Under the pieces are notes generated by a model. It did no database searches and had not been told where the DNA came from. It saw nothing but the letters and a program-made list of their open reading frames with translations. Source: a virus. Taken from it: a DNA stretch of 27,078 nucleotides. A program made the translations under genes and the position numbers. Shown in pieces: positions 1 through 9,239 of this stretch. Each line of letters opens with the position of its first letter. Position 1 is the stretch's first letter. The stretch lies in IMG/VR virus record IMGVR_UViG_3300046506_000257, positions 1 to 27,078 of that record; one strand, written 5' to 3'.

Positions 1-1385
1 GCGAAGTCGCCGGTGAACAGGGCCTTCATGGTGCCGCCGGCCGAGGAATCGACACCCGGCTCGTTCAGCTTGTAGTCGTTGTAGTGCGTCCCTGCCTGCG
101 CGGCCAGGCCGACGACACCGGCACGGCCGAGCAGCGCCTTGTTCGCCCCGGCGAGCTTGCCCACGCTGTAGGCGGTGCGCGCCAGGCGCGAGGCGTTGGC
201 GCCGGCGCCGGCTTCGGCGGTGGCCGCGGCCGGGGCAGCGGCGGCCGCAGCGGCTTCGGCGGCGGGCGCGGCAGCAGCAGCGGCCGGGGCGGCGCCCGGG
301 GCGGCGGTGCCAGCGGCGCGGGCAGCGGCACCGGCGACACCGGCGGCGGCAGCGCCCGCGCCGGCGGCGCCTGCGCCCGGCGGGGTCGGCGGCAGGCCGA
401 CGGTGGCGCGCAGCGAACCGACGTCGGGCCGGATGGTGCCGGCGGACGGCGTGGCGGCGGGCATCTGGCCGGGAGCGGTGCCGGGGATGCGGGTCGGCAC
501 AGGGCGGCCGGCAGCGTCACGGATACCGGCTGCCGGCGACTGGCTGGTAGCGGCCGGGGTGGCGGTTGGCGCCGCGGCCGGCTGGGCGGACGGTGCGCCG
601 GCCGGGAAGCGGGCCGGGGCGCCTGGCGTTCCGGTCGGGACCGGGCGGCCGGTGGCGCCGTCGACGATGCCGCCCGCGGCCGGAGCCGGCGGCACTGCCT
701 GCTGGGCGGCCTGGGCGATGGTGCCGGGGTTCATGCGCGCGCGCAGGGCCTGGTCGGCGGCGCTCGGTGCGGCGGCGGCGCGCGCCATCAGGCGCTCGCG
801 CAGCGGCGACGGGGCCGGCTGGGCTGGCTGGGCGCCGGCGTTCAGGCGCTGCGCGACCGCCTGGGCGTCGGCCTGGGCCTGCGGGGCGGCAGCGGTAATC
901 TGGGCGCGCAGGTCCGGCTGCGCGGTGGCGGGCGGCGCACCGGCGTTCAGGCGCGCCTGCACCGTTTTCGCATCGTTCTGGGCCTGCAGCGAATTCCTGG
1001 CCAGGTCGTCACGCAGCGACGGGTTGACGTTGCCGGGCTGGATGACGTCGGTCAGGGTCGGCGGTGCCAGGCGCTGGGCGACGGCGCGGGCATCGGCCGC
1101 CTGCTGCGGGGCAGCCGCGCGCAGCTGCTGGCGCAGCGGCGACTCCGTCGGGCCGGCGGCCAGGCGCTCGGACACGGCGCGCGCCTGCTGCTGCTGCTGG
1201 GGCGCCGCATTGGTGAGCTGCTGGCGCAGGTCGCCCGGCGCCTGGCGCGCGGCCACGTCGGCGATACGCTGGCGCACGGCGCCGGCGCCGGCGTCGGACT
1301 GCGGCTGGGCGGCAGTGATGCGCTCGCGCAGGCCCGGCTGTTGAGGACGCTCGGGGGAGTCAAGCAGGTCGTCGGGATTGGGCAT
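1..1385 (-). CDS. Repeat-rich, Ala/Pro-rich virion-associated protein (3' end outside window)
   Basis: The frame opens at an ATG at 1385 preceded by GAGGA about 7 nt upstream. It stays open for 461 codons to the window edge, so the C-terminus is missing. The gene starts 15 nt after the stop of the preceding structural gene and belongs to the same operon. Residues 18-221 contain about six degenerate helical repeats of 27-38 residues with the pattern (P)xLRxQLxxAAPQxxxxARAVxxRL. Two copies of a GI(V/R)D-A-GRPVPT motif follow, then a long Ala/Gly/Pro stretch (roughly 330-400). The last visible part contains a more ordinary segment, SRLARTAYSVGKLAG. I do not recognise the family. Its place at the distal end of the structural operon, next to coiled-coil giants, would suit an ejected internal virion protein, but that is inference only. 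Confidence 0.75.
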   Translation of the reverse strand, partial: MPNPDDLLDSPERPQQPGLRERITAAQPQSDAGAGAVRQRIADVAARQAPGDLRQQLTNAAPQQQQQARAVSERLAAGPTESPLRQQLRAAAPQQAADARAVAQRLAPPTLTDVIQPGNVNPSLRDDLARNSLQAQNDAKTVQARLNAGAPPATAQPDLRAQITAAAPQAQADAQAVAQRLNAGAQPAQPAPSPLRERLMARAAAAPSAADQALRARMNPGTIAQAAQQAVPPAPAAGGIVDGATGRPVPTGTPGAPARFPAGAPSAQPAAAPTATPAATSQSPAAGIRDAAGRPVPTRIPGTAPGQMPAATPSAGTIRPDVGSLRATVGLPPTPPGAGAAGAGAAAAGVAGAAARAAGTAAPGAAPAAAAAAPAAEAAAAAAAPAAATAEAGAGANASRLARTAYSVGKLAGANKALLGRAGVVGLAAQAGTHYNDYKLNEPGVDSSAGGTMKALFTGDF

Positions 1386-1400
1386 GGTCGGGTCCTCGGC

Positions 1401-3596
1401 TTAGCCTTTGTGGTTGTAGATGTTTTGCGTGGTCGCTTCGTTACGCTTGGAAATGCTTTCCGTCGTGGCGTTGCGGATCTCGACGCGGTTGTCGTTCGTG
1501 ACCGACTGCGAATGGATGGTCGAGTGGGTGTTGTTGACCGATTCGCTGACGGTCTCGTTGTCGCTGAAGGTCTGGCTCTGGTTGTACGACTGCACCCCGC
1601 CGTTGGTGGTGGAGAAGGTGCGCGAATGGTTGGTCGACGAGGTGTTCGCCTTCGACAGCGCGTTGGTCATCGAGGTCACGAGGTTCTGGCTGTTCGCGGT
1701 CGACATGGCGTTGCTGTTGCTGTGCGAGAACGAGGTCGAGACGTGCACCGAACTGATCTTGGCCGCCGCCACCTGGGCGCTGGCCTGCGCCTGTGCCAAC
1801 TGGGCGGCCTGCGCGGCCGAGGCGCCCAGCAGTTCCATGCGGGTGGCGATGCCGGTGCTGGCGACCCCGGCCTGGGCGATTGCGTTCTGGGCCTTGACCT
1901 GGATGCCCTGCATGTCGGCGCCCAGGCCTGCGATCTTGTCGGCCACGCGCTGGCCGGACGCGTACTGTTCGGCGCTCGCCACCATCCTCTCGCCGCCGGC
2001 GGCGATCGCGGCGGCCGCGACGCGGGTCTGGGCCGCGAACTGCGCGATCTGGCTGGCGTAGAGTTCGACCGGGAATTCCTGCTGGCGGAACTGCAGGGTC
2101 GCCTCGGACAGCTTGCCCTCGACCAGCGCGCGGTAGGCCTCGACCTGGGAGGTGTAGCCGGCCACCTCGGCATTGAACAGGTCGGCTTTCGCGTGCTCGT
2201 TCTGCAGCCGCGCCAGGTAGCCCTGCACGGCCAGGCCGGCGCCCTTGGCGCGCGCGGCGGCGCCCTCGACCTCGCTCTTGTACAGCTCGGTGCGGTTCTT
2301 GTTGTTGGCCACCGCCAGCGAGACCGCCGCCACGCGTGCCTTGTAGACATCGGCGATCGCCTTCACCCCGTCCACCTGGGCCGTGTACTGCTGGGCCAGC
2401 TGGACGTTGAGCTGGCCCAGCGCCTTGACCGCTTCCAGCTCGGCCTTGTACAGCTCGAGGCGCGACAGCACGGCGCTCAAGCGGGCCTTGAACACCTCGG
2501 CCTTGGCGCCGAAGGCCTGGACGTCGGCCTGGTACAGGTTGACCTTGGCGTCGAACAGCTGCATGGCGGCCTCGACCTGGTAGCGCGCCGCGTCCAGGGC
2601 GCGCTGCTGGACCTGGTTGTACAGGCCGATCAGCTGGCCTTCGAGCTGCATGGCGTTGGAGAAGGCGAACGCGAAGTTGGCCTGCTGCATGCGGGCCTGG
2701 GCCACCATCACTTCGCGGCTGGCATCGCGGTCGTGCTCGATGCCGGTGTTGACGGCGCCCTGCACCAGGCGCACCAGTTCGCCGCCGGGCAGGGAGAAGC
2801 CGCGCGCGGCGACCTGCTGGCTGGCGTCGTCGACCAGGCGGGCGCTGGCCACGGCCTGCTCGTCGACGCTCTTGTCCCACAGCCGTTCCTCGATCTCGGG
2901 CGGCAGCGCCGACCAGCCGCCCTGCACCAGGCCGAGCAGGCGGGCGTTGACATCGGCCAGCAGGTCGGACTGGTACTCGATCTCGGCCCAGGTGAAGGCC
3001 AGGTCGGGCGGCAGGATCGGGCCGGGGGCATCGTCGGCGAAGGTCGGCACGTCGAAGCCGGGCGCGTCCGGCAGCGCCAGCGCGACCAGGTCCGGCACGG
3101 CGGGCAGCGTGAAGTCGGGTTCGACCGGGGGGCCAACGTCGGCCAGCTCGGGCGGGCTGGGCACCAGCGCGTCGAACGGGTCCGGCAGCGGCACGTCGAT
3201 CAAGAGCGGCGGCACCAGGTCGTACTGGGGCGGCTCGATCTGGTCGAGCGAGATCGGGGCCGGCGTCGGCGGCAGGGCCGGCGGTTCCGGCAGCGTCACC
3301 GAGGTATCCGACGGCGGCGCCACCCCGTCCACGCCGGTCAGCGTCACCGGCGGGAGGTCCAGTGCCGGCGGCACGAACTCGGGCAGCTGCAGGTCGGTGG
3401 ACGCGAGCGACTCGATGGCGGCCAGGCCCAGCGCCATCGCCTGGTCCGACAGGCTGCTGGAGCTGTCTTTCAGGATCGTGCTCAGCTGCTGGACGATCTG
3501 CTGTTCCGGCGGCGGCGGCGGCAGGTCGACTGGCGGCGGCGCCGGCAGCTGGTCGAGCGGGGAGGGCTGTGGGTCGGTGTCGGTGGGGTCGCTCAT
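1401..3596 (-). CDS. Large coiled-coil virion protein, paralogue B (731 aa)
   Basis: The ATG at 3596 follows GAGGA and lies 10 nt downstream of the stop of its paralogue at 3607-5940. Three zones are visible. Residues 1-200 are proline-rich with repeated LPxxP and acidic turns. Residues 205-610 are a long Ala/Gln/Glu-rich helical body with coiled-coil character. Residues 612-731 form a Ser/Thr/Asn/His-rich tail of low complexity. The body aligns collinearly with the upstream gene: EYQSDLL (207) matches DYQSQLL, ARGFSLP (264) matches ARGFAMP, and FDAKVNLYQADVQAF (348) matches FNAQVNLMRADVAAF, each followed by KAEVFKARL. Similar proteins occur in other phage genomes as uncharacterised ORFs, as far as I recall. 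A structural or ejected role is inferred from operon position; there is no catalytic signature. Confidence 0.85.
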   Translation of the reverse strand: MSDPTDTDPQPSPLDQLPAPPPVDLPPPPPEQQIVQQLSTILKDSSSSLSDQAMALGLAAIESLASTDLQLPEFVPPALDLPPVTLTGVDGVAPPSDTSVTLPEPPALPPTPAPISLDQIEPPQYDLVPPLLIDVPLPDPFDALVPSPPELADVGPPVEPDFTLPAVPDLVALALPDAPGFDVPTFADDAPGPILPPDLAFTWAEIEYQSDLLADVNARLLGLVQGGWSALPPEIEERLWDKSVDEQAVASARLVDDASQQVAARGFSLPGGELVRLVQGAVNTGIEHDRDASREVMVAQARMQQANFAFAFSNAMQLEGQLIGLYNQVQQRALDAARYQVEAAMQLFDAKVNLYQADVQAFGAKAEVFKARLSAVLSRLELYKAELEAVKALGQLNVQLAQQYTAQVDGVKAIADVYKARVAAVSLAVANNKNRTELYKSEVEGAAARAKGAGLAVQGYLARLQNEHAKADLFNAEVAGYTSQVEAYRALVEGKLSEATLQFRQQEFPVELYASQIAQFAAQTRVAAAAIAAGGERMVASAEQYASGQRVADKIAGLGADMQGIQVKAQNAIAQAGVASTGIATRMELLGASAAQAAQLAQAQASAQVAAAKISSVHVSTSFSHSNSNAMSTANSQNLVTSMTNALSKANTSSTNHSRTFSTTNGGVQSYNQSQTFSDNETVSESVNNTHSTIHSQSVTNDNRVEIRNATTESISKRNEATTQNIYNHKG

Positions 3597-3606
3597 GTCA
3601 TCCTCG

Positions 3607-5940
3607 TCAGTCGCTGTGCGTGGTGCGGTCGATGCACTCTTTGGAGTTGGTGAAGTTCAGGCTCTTGTTGTACGAGGTGGTCGAGGTGTAGTGGTTCGAG
3701 GTCGAGTCGTTCGAGTTGTTGCTGAACGCGGTGGTGGTGGTGTTGCTCATGCCGCGGTTGCGATGGCGCCCGGCGACGTTGCTGACCACGATGTTGTGGG
3801 TGGTGCCGGCCACCGTGTTGGTGTTGTTGTTGGTGCTGCTGTTGGTGCTGGTCGAATCGACCGTGGTAGTGCTCCTGACGATGCTGTTCGAGGTGTTGCT
3901 GCTGTTGCTGTTGCTGAACGAGCTGGCGGTGCTGGTCATGGTGTGCATCGAGTTGATCGAGGCGGCGGCGGCGCCGAGCTGGCCGGAGATCTGCGCGGCC
4001 GAGCGGGCCGCGGCCTCGGTCATCTGGGAGCTGATCTGGGCCGCCCCGAGTGCCTCGCGCGCCGTTTCCACGCTCAGGGTGGCCGCGCCGATTGCGGTCT
4101 CGGCGCTGACCTGGGCCACTTTCACGCCGACCTCAGCGTTGTCGATCGCCACGTTGTTGTTGATGACGATGGCGCGCACGCGCGCGCTGTACTGCCCGGC
4201 GATCGCACGCACCTGCTCGGCGGCCGCGGCGGCACTGGCGGTGTAGGCTTCGGTATTGCTGCGCAGCGCCTTGAGCGGGAAGTCGACGCCTTCCTTGATC
4301 TGCAGGTCGACCAGGCCGGTCTTGGCCTTGACCAGGGCGTCGAAGGCGCCCACGCGCGAGCGGAACGCGCCGACCTGCTTCTCGAACAGCGCGGCGCGCT
4401 CGGCCTGGCCGCGCACGCTGGCGGCGTAGCGGTCGTAGTCGTTCTGCATGGCGCCGACCTGCGCCTGGTAGGCCGCGATGCGGGCGTGGTACTGGTCGGC
4501 CCTGGCCTTGTTGGCGTCCGCCATCTGCTGGGCGGCCTCGACCTGGGTGCGGTAGGTGTCGGCCAGCATGCGCACGCCGCCGATGCGGGCCTGGTAGATG
4601 GCCAGCATCTGGCCGTTGACCTCGCCGCGCACGATCGCCGCCTCGATCCGGGCGCGGTACACGGTGACGCTGGCCAGCGCCTGCTGCAGCCTGGCCTTGA
4701 ACACCTCGGCCTTCATGGCGAACGCGGCGACGTCGGCGCGCATCAGGTTGACCTGGGCGTTGAACAGCTGGATCTCGAACCCGATCACGGCCTTGGCCGC
4801 GTCCAGCGCGCGGGCCTGGACCGCGTTGTGCTTGTCGAGCATGCGTGCTTCGGCCGAGACCGCGCCCTCGATCGCAAAGCGCAGGTTCTGCTGGGCCAGC
4901 TGGGCGCGCTCGACGGCGACCGCGCGCGCCAGGCTGTTCAGGCGGGTGGCGCCGCCGTGGCGGGCCTGCTCCACCAGCCGCGCCAGGGTCGCCTCGGGCA
5001 TCGCAAAGCCACGCGCGCGCAGCACGCGCTGCGCTTCGCCGACGGCGCGCCCGGTCAGGCGCGCTTCGCGCTCGGCCGCGCGGTCCCACAGCGCCTGCTC
5101 CAGCTCGACGTTGATGCCGGTGGCCTGGTCGTCCAGCACCAGCTGGGCCAGGCGCTGGTTCATCGTGTTCAGCAGCTGCGACTGGTAGTCCACTTCCTGG
5201 TAGGCGAAACTGGTGCCGGGCAGCTCGGGGCGCGCGCCCAGCTCGGCCTCGAACAATGGCAGCTCGATCGCCGGCGGCTCCGGGATCGCCAGCTCGATCA
5301 GGGTCGGGGCCGGCGGCAGCACGAAGTCGGGTGGCGGCGGCGCGCTCACGTCCAGCAGCAGCGGTTCGTCCGGCATCAGGACCGTGATCGGGTCGGGCAG
5401 CTCCAGGTCGGCGATCATCGGCGCCTGCAGGTCGTACACTGGCAGCGGCGGCAGCGACGGCAGCGACCCGCTACCACCGGGCGGCGGTGGCGGCGGTGGC
5501 AGCGGCGGGAAGTTGGCGTCCCCGCCACCACCACCGTCGGGCGGCGCCCCCAGCACCGGCAGCGACAGCGGCGGCGGCGCCGACCCCGAGGCCGTCACCG
5601 GCGTGAAGCCGGTCATCACCGACCCCAGCCCGCCGAGCGCTCCCAGCGCCGCGTCCTGGGCGGCCTGCGAGGCACCCATGAAGCTGTCGACCGTGCTGGT
5701 CAGGTTGGCAGCATTGTCGGGGACGCCCCAGTTGCCGCCCGTGAACCCGTCGTTGCGGGTGTCCGTGGGAGTGGCGTCGCCGTTGTCGACCGGGTCGAAC
5801 GGCAGCATCGGCGGCAGCGGCGCGAACGCGGGCATTTCCGACAGTTGCCCCGGTTCCGGCAGCGGTTCGAGCGGCGGCAGCGGTTGCGGCGGCGGCAGCG
5901 GCGGCAGCTGCTCGCCTTCAACGATGAATGAGCAGGTCAT
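3607..5940 (-). CDS. Large coiled-coil virion protein, paralogue A (777 aa)
   Basis: The ATG at 5940 has AAGGA five nt upstream and sits 12 nt after the stop of the preceding gene. The architecture copies that of the next gene. Residues 1-225 are rich in proline runs (including a PPLPPP-type run and a Gly5 tract around 136-140). Residues 245-660 form an extended Ala/Gln-rich helical body. Residues 662-777 are a tail made largely of Ser, Thr and Asn. The tail is confirmed as coding by the unbroken frame and by the matching tail of the paralogue. Sequence identity to the neighbour is concentrated at residues 245-435, while the heads and tails share only composition. No enzyme motif is seen. Function is unknown; a rod-shaped virion or ejection component is the most economical guess. 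Confidence 0.85.
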   Translation of the reverse strand: MTCSFIVEGEQLPPLPPPQPLPPLEPLPEPGQLSEMPAFAPLPPMLPFDPVDNGDATPTDTRNDGFTGGNWGVPDNAANLTSTVDSFMGASQAAQDAALGALGGLGSVMTGFTPVTASGSAPPPLSLPVLGAPPDGGGGGDANFPPLPPPPPPPGGSGSLPSLPPLPVYDLQAPMIADLELPDPITVLMPDEPLLLDVSAPPPPDFVLPPAPTLIELAIPEPPAIELPLFEAELGARPELPGTSFAYQEVDYQSQLLNTMNQRLAQLVLDDQATGINVELEQALWDRAAEREARLTGRAVGEAQRVLRARGFAMPEATLARLVEQARHGGATRLNSLARAVAVERAQLAQQNLRFAIEGAVSAEARMLDKHNAVQARALDAAKAVIGFEIQLFNAQVNLMRADVAAFAMKAEVFKARLQQALASVTVYRARIEAAIVRGEVNGQMLAIYQARIGGVRMLADTYRTQVEAAQQMADANKARADQYHARIAAYQAQVGAMQNDYDRYAASVRGQAERAALFEKQVGAFRSRVGAFDALVKAKTGLVDLQIKEGVDFPLKALRSNTEAYTASAAAAAEQVRAIAGQYSARVRAIVINNNVAIDNAEVGVKVAQVSAETAIGAATLSVETAREALGAAQISSQMTEAAARSAAQISGQLGAAAASINSMHTMTSTASSFSNSNSSNTSNSIVRSTTTVDSTSTNSSTNNNTNTVAGTTHNIVVSNVAGRHRNRGMSNTTTTAFSNNSNDSTSNHYTSTTSYNKSLNFTNSKECIDRTTHSD

Positions 5941-5952
5941 GGTAATTCCTTG

Positions 5953-7971
5953 TCAGCAGCAGTCGGTCGTGGCCGGGGGATCGGCGAAGTGGCCGGCCTG
6001 GCCGTTGTCGATGTAATACTGGTCATACACGGCCGTCACGGAGATGCCGACGCTGTGGTTGCAGGCGTCGCGCTCCTGGAACTTGTAGGGGTAGTACCAG
6101 GCCAGCTCTTGCAGGTAGGGACTCCAGAAGCCGCCGTCCGGGAACGTCGGGTCCTCGATCCAGCCGTACGGGTAGTCGTCCATATTGCCGATCGCCTCGC
6201 AGGAGGTGAGCGAGCCGCCGACGGCGTCGTAGCGCCAGATCATCGTGCTGCTCGACCCTTCCATGATGCCCCGGCAGCCGCCCTCGCCGCCCGGATCGGC
6301 GATCAGGTTGTCGCCGTACACCCCGGCGGTGGCGGCCTCCAGCACTTTCCACAGGACGCGCCCGGCGTACTCGCCCCAGGTGTCCTCGGACGGATGGGAG
6401 AAGGGGTCGGCGGCGAGGTAGACGAAGAACGGCTTGCGGTAGTCGCCGGGGCGGGTGTACACGCCGCCGCCCAGGATCGGGTACAGGTCGACCTCGTTGT
6501 GGCCGACCCAGCGCGCGCTGCCGGCCAGCGGGTTGATGGCGATGTACTGCGGCGCGAAGTTCGGCCCGACCGGGTTCGGGCCGCCGAGCGGGTCGCACGG
6601 CGCATGCCAGTCGGTGCCGTAGGGCGCGTTGGCGTACTCGTTGTTGTTGGACTCGGCGATCGAGGTCTGGAACCGGAACGTGGTCGCGTTCTCGCCCTTG
6701 CCCAGGCGCACCTCGACTTCCAGGCCCAGGTTGCGCGTGGTGTCGCTCGGCCCCATGAACGAGATGTAGTCGCTGGAGGGGCTGCGCAGCGCCGGGCCGG
6801 GCTTGTCGTCCTGGTACAGCGGGATGACCTCGAAGGCGCGGCGCGACACCGTCTGCGGCGTGCTGTCGAAGCTGTGCAGCGCCAGGATGTACTCGCCCGG
6901 CAGGATGCGGGTGTGCATGCCGATCCGCTCCAGCGCGCGGCGCACCCCGCGCATGGCCGGGCGGTCGTCATACGGGTATTCCTGGTCGTCCTCGTCCGGG
7001 TCGAGGGTGAGCACCACGTCCCACAGCGGCACCGGCTGGCCGAGGCTGGCCTGGCGGTCGCCCAGCTCGCGCACGCCGTCGCCGAACTGGCTGTCGGAGG
7101 TCGGGTCGTAGCCGAGCCACTGGTCGTTGAAGGACGGGTCGTAGGCGATCGAGATCGCCTCCATGCGCAGGCCGTTGGCCGAGACCAGCATGACCCCCTC
7201 GGAATTCATGAACACCGGGATCGAATGGGTGCCGAGGATGACGTGGCTCTGGGCGTGGTCGTGGCCGTCGCCGTAGGAGATCGCATATTTCTCGTACTGG
7301 GCCTGCACCGCTTCCTCGAACGTATTGCCCCCACCGTCGTTCCAGTCGTCGTCCGCGCCTTCCAGGAAGAAGGTGCGCGCGGTCCAGTAGTTCTGGCTGT
7401 CGAGGATGCCGCGCAGCGGCAGGCCGTCGTCGCCGTACGCCGGCCCGGTGTCCGGCTCGATCATCATCGCGCCGACCACGTCCCACGGCGCGTTGGCGGT
7501 GGTATAGCGCACGCCCACCCACATGTAATCGCCGCTGGTCGTCTTGCGCCGCTCGCCGTGTTCGTCGATGTCGCGGTCGGGCACGCCCGGCAGCGACAGC
7601 GGCGGCGGCTCGAAGCCGCCATAGTCGGCGGTCAGGTGGTGCGCGTCGTTGACGGGGCCGTCGGCATGCGCGCTGTGGGTCAGCACCTCGCCTTCGGACG
7701 TGCTGCGCGGGGTCTCGATGCGCAGGGTGTGGATGCCGTTGTTGGTGGTGGCGGTCATGCAGGTGCCGTCCGGCAGCAGGCGCATCGTCTTGTAGAACCC
7801 GCCCGGCTCGCCGTTGCGCAGGCGTTCCTCGACCCCGTTCACGCTCAGCATCCTGCCCAGCAGCTTGCGGGCGTCCGGCTGGTAGGCCATCGCCTGCTCG
7901 ACGTCGCCGCCGAGCTGCAGCTGCACCAGTCCGCCAAACGGGCGGACATCCCCGTTGTCGCGGTCCTTCAT
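5953..7971 (-). CDS. Distal virion structural protein, unrecognised family (672 aa)
   Basis: The start ATG at 7971 overlaps the stop of the upstream gene by four bases (ATGA), so translation is probably coupled; the protein begins MKDRDNGDVRPFGG. It is rich in Trp, Tyr, Gly and Asp, with segments such as DPSFNDQWLGYDP and YGDGHDHAQSHVILG. It has no signal peptide and no membrane span, and it ends in a Cys-Cys pair (TTDCC). The composition is that of a beta-rich secreted or virion protein. I do not recognise a family. The flanking genes are all structural, so a baseplate, tail-fibre or adhesin-like role is likely but unproven. Confidence 0.8.
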   Translation of the reverse strand: MKDRDNGDVRPFGGLVQLQLGGDVEQAMAYQPDARKLLGRMLSVNGVEERLRNGEPGGFYKTMRLLPDGTCMTATTNNGIHTLRIETPRSTSEGEVLTHSAHADGPVNDAHHLTADYGGFEPPPLSLPGVPDRDIDEHGERRKTTSGDYMWVGVRYTTANAPWDVVGAMMIEPDTGPAYGDDGLPLRGILDSQNYWTARTFFLEGADDDWNDGGGNTFEEAVQAQYEKYAISYGDGHDHAQSHVILGTHSIPVFMNSEGVMLVSANGLRMEAISIAYDPSFNDQWLGYDPTSDSQFGDGVRELGDRQASLGQPVPLWDVVLTLDPDEDDQEYPYDDRPAMRGVRRALERIGMHTRILPGEYILALHSFDSTPQTVSRRAFEVIPLYQDDKPGPALRSPSSDYISFMGPSDTTRNLGLEVEVRLGKGENATTFRFQTSIAESNNNEYANAPYGTDWHAPCDPLGGPNPVGPNFAPQYIAINPLAGSARWVGHNEVDLYPILGGGVYTRPGDYRKPFFVYLAADPFSHPSEDTWGEYAGRVLWKVLEAATAGVYGDNLIADPGGEGGCRGIMEGSSSTMIWRYDAVGGSLTSCEAIGNMDDYPYGWIEDPTFPDGGFWSPYLQELAWYYPYKFQERDACNHSVGISVTAVYDQYYIDNGQAGHFADPPATTDCC

Positions 7972-9227
7972 ACGCTGCGCGCCAGCGGGATCACGTTCAG
8001 CTGCATGCTGGCCAGGTCGAACGCGCCGCCGCGCAGGTTGGCCAGTTTCCACTGCCAGAAGTTGCCGTCGACCCCGCGCCCGAATTTCACGCGGGTGCTG
8101 TGGACCGCGTTCGGGATCTGGCGCGGCGCCAGGCGGTAGGTGTACTCGTGGTGCTCGTCGGTGATGAGCGTCATTTCCATTTCGCCGCCGGCGCGGTAGC
8201 CGACGTAGCCGGCTTCGATGCGCTTCCTCTGCGGGACCCCGAGGTCGCTGGTGCCGGACACGACCGAGGCCTCGATCGGGAATCCGAGGTCGGTGTCGCC
8301 CATCAGCGCGACGATCCCGTCCGGGGTGGCGGCCAGGGTCAGCCCGGCGAAGCTGGCGAAGCTGTTGGCGGCGAGGCCGTCGTAGCGCACCACGCCCTTG
8401 AGGCGGGTGTTGAGCACGATGGCGGCCGTGACCGGGCGCGTCAGGCGCACCGTGAAGGCGCGCACGCTGAACGCCGGCAGCAGCAGCGTGGCGTTGCCGA
8501 TCGCCTCGCCGTAGCCGGTCGCCGCGATCGCGTACAGCGGCACCGTCAGCGCGGCCGAGGACACGCTGCCGTTGACGGCGCTGGCGGCCAGCTGCAGCGG
8601 GTTCAGGGTGATGCTGGCGGCCAGCGCGCTGTCGCTGCGCCCGATGGCCTGCAGTTGCAGCAGCGGCAGGCGACTGTCGCCGCTGGCGCTGGTGTCGCGG
8701 TAGCTGCTGGCGGCCAGGCTCCAGGCGGCCAGCTGGACCTGGCCACGCGCGAGCGTGCCGGCCGCGGCGTCGCCCGTCACGTCGAACGCCGGCAGCGCCA
8801 GCCCGGCGTGGTCGATGGCCTGGGCCGCGAGCCGGTACGGCGGCAGCGCCAGGATGCCCGGCCGGGCAATGGTGCCGGCGCTGGCGCTGGCGGACAGGGT
8901 CAGGGGCGCCAGCGCCAGCGCCGGGGTCAGCGCGCCGGCCGCGTCGAACGCCGGCAGGGCGAGGTCGGCACTGGCGCTTTCGCCAGCCACGCCGAGCGCC
9001 GCCAGCTGCAGGCGGCGCAGTACCAGGCCGTCGGCCATGCCGCCGTTGCCGGTGAAGGCTTCGAGCTGCAGGACCGGCCCGTAGGCCTCCAGCGCCTGGC
9101 CGGTGTCGCCAGTCGCCGCCAGCTGGTACAGCGGCAACGGCAACGGCTGCGAGAACGAGCCATCGAGCAGGAACGGGGTATCGCCTCCGCTCAGGTCGCC
9201 CAGGTAGATATTGCCGTCGATCGCCAT
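7968..9227 (-). CDS. Beta-repeat virion protein (419 aa)
   Basis: The ATG at 9227 is preceded by AAAGGGAGA, a good ribosome-binding site that overlaps the end of the upstream gene's stop region. Residues 20-260 are built from about eight to ten degenerate units of some 20-30 residues with alternating hydrophobics of the LPxYxLAAxG or LALPAFDxxG type, for example LPLYQLAATGD, LPPYRLAAQA, LALPAFDVTGD, LPLLQLQAIG and LTVPLYAIAATG. The C-terminal third is non-repetitive and contains a charged segment, TDEHHEYTYRLAPRQIPNAV. The pattern suggests a beta-strand/turn repeat domain (fibre or beta-solenoid-like) followed by a globular attachment domain. It is followed by an ATGA-coupled gene. Tail or baseplate location is inferred from context. 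Confidence 0.82.
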   Translation of the reverse strand: MAIDGNIYLGDLSGGDTPFLLDGSFSQPLPLPLYQLAATGDTGQALEAYGPVLQLEAFTGNGGMADGLVLRRLQLAALGVAGESASADLALPAFDAAGALTPALALAPLTLSASASAGTIARPGILALPPYRLAAQAIDHAGLALPAFDVTGDAAAGTLARGQVQLAAWSLAASSYRDTSASGDSRLPLLQLQAIGRSDSALAASITLNPLQLAASAVNGSVSSAALTVPLYAIAATGYGEAIGNATLLLPAFSVRAFTVRLTRPVTAAIVLNTRLKGVVRYDGLAANSFASFAGLTLAATPDGIVALMGDTDLGFPIEASVVSGTSDLGVPQRKRIEAGYVGYRAGGEMEMTLITDEHHEYTYRLAPRQIPNAVHSTRVKFGRGVDGNFWQWKLANLRGGAFDLASMQLNVIPLARSV

Positions 9228-9239
9228 GGGGATCTCCCT

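Noticed and set aside
84-3653. A 1189-codon open frame on the plus strand, and other very long plus-strand frames (2617-5931, 5950-8139, 8100-10256, 18273-21467)
   Set aside because: They lie opposite well-supported minus-strand genes, are dominated by Arg/Gly/Ala/Val/His/Leu in shadow-like composition, lack ribosome-binding sites, and show no domain motifs. Open antisense frames are expected in very GC-rich coding DNA.
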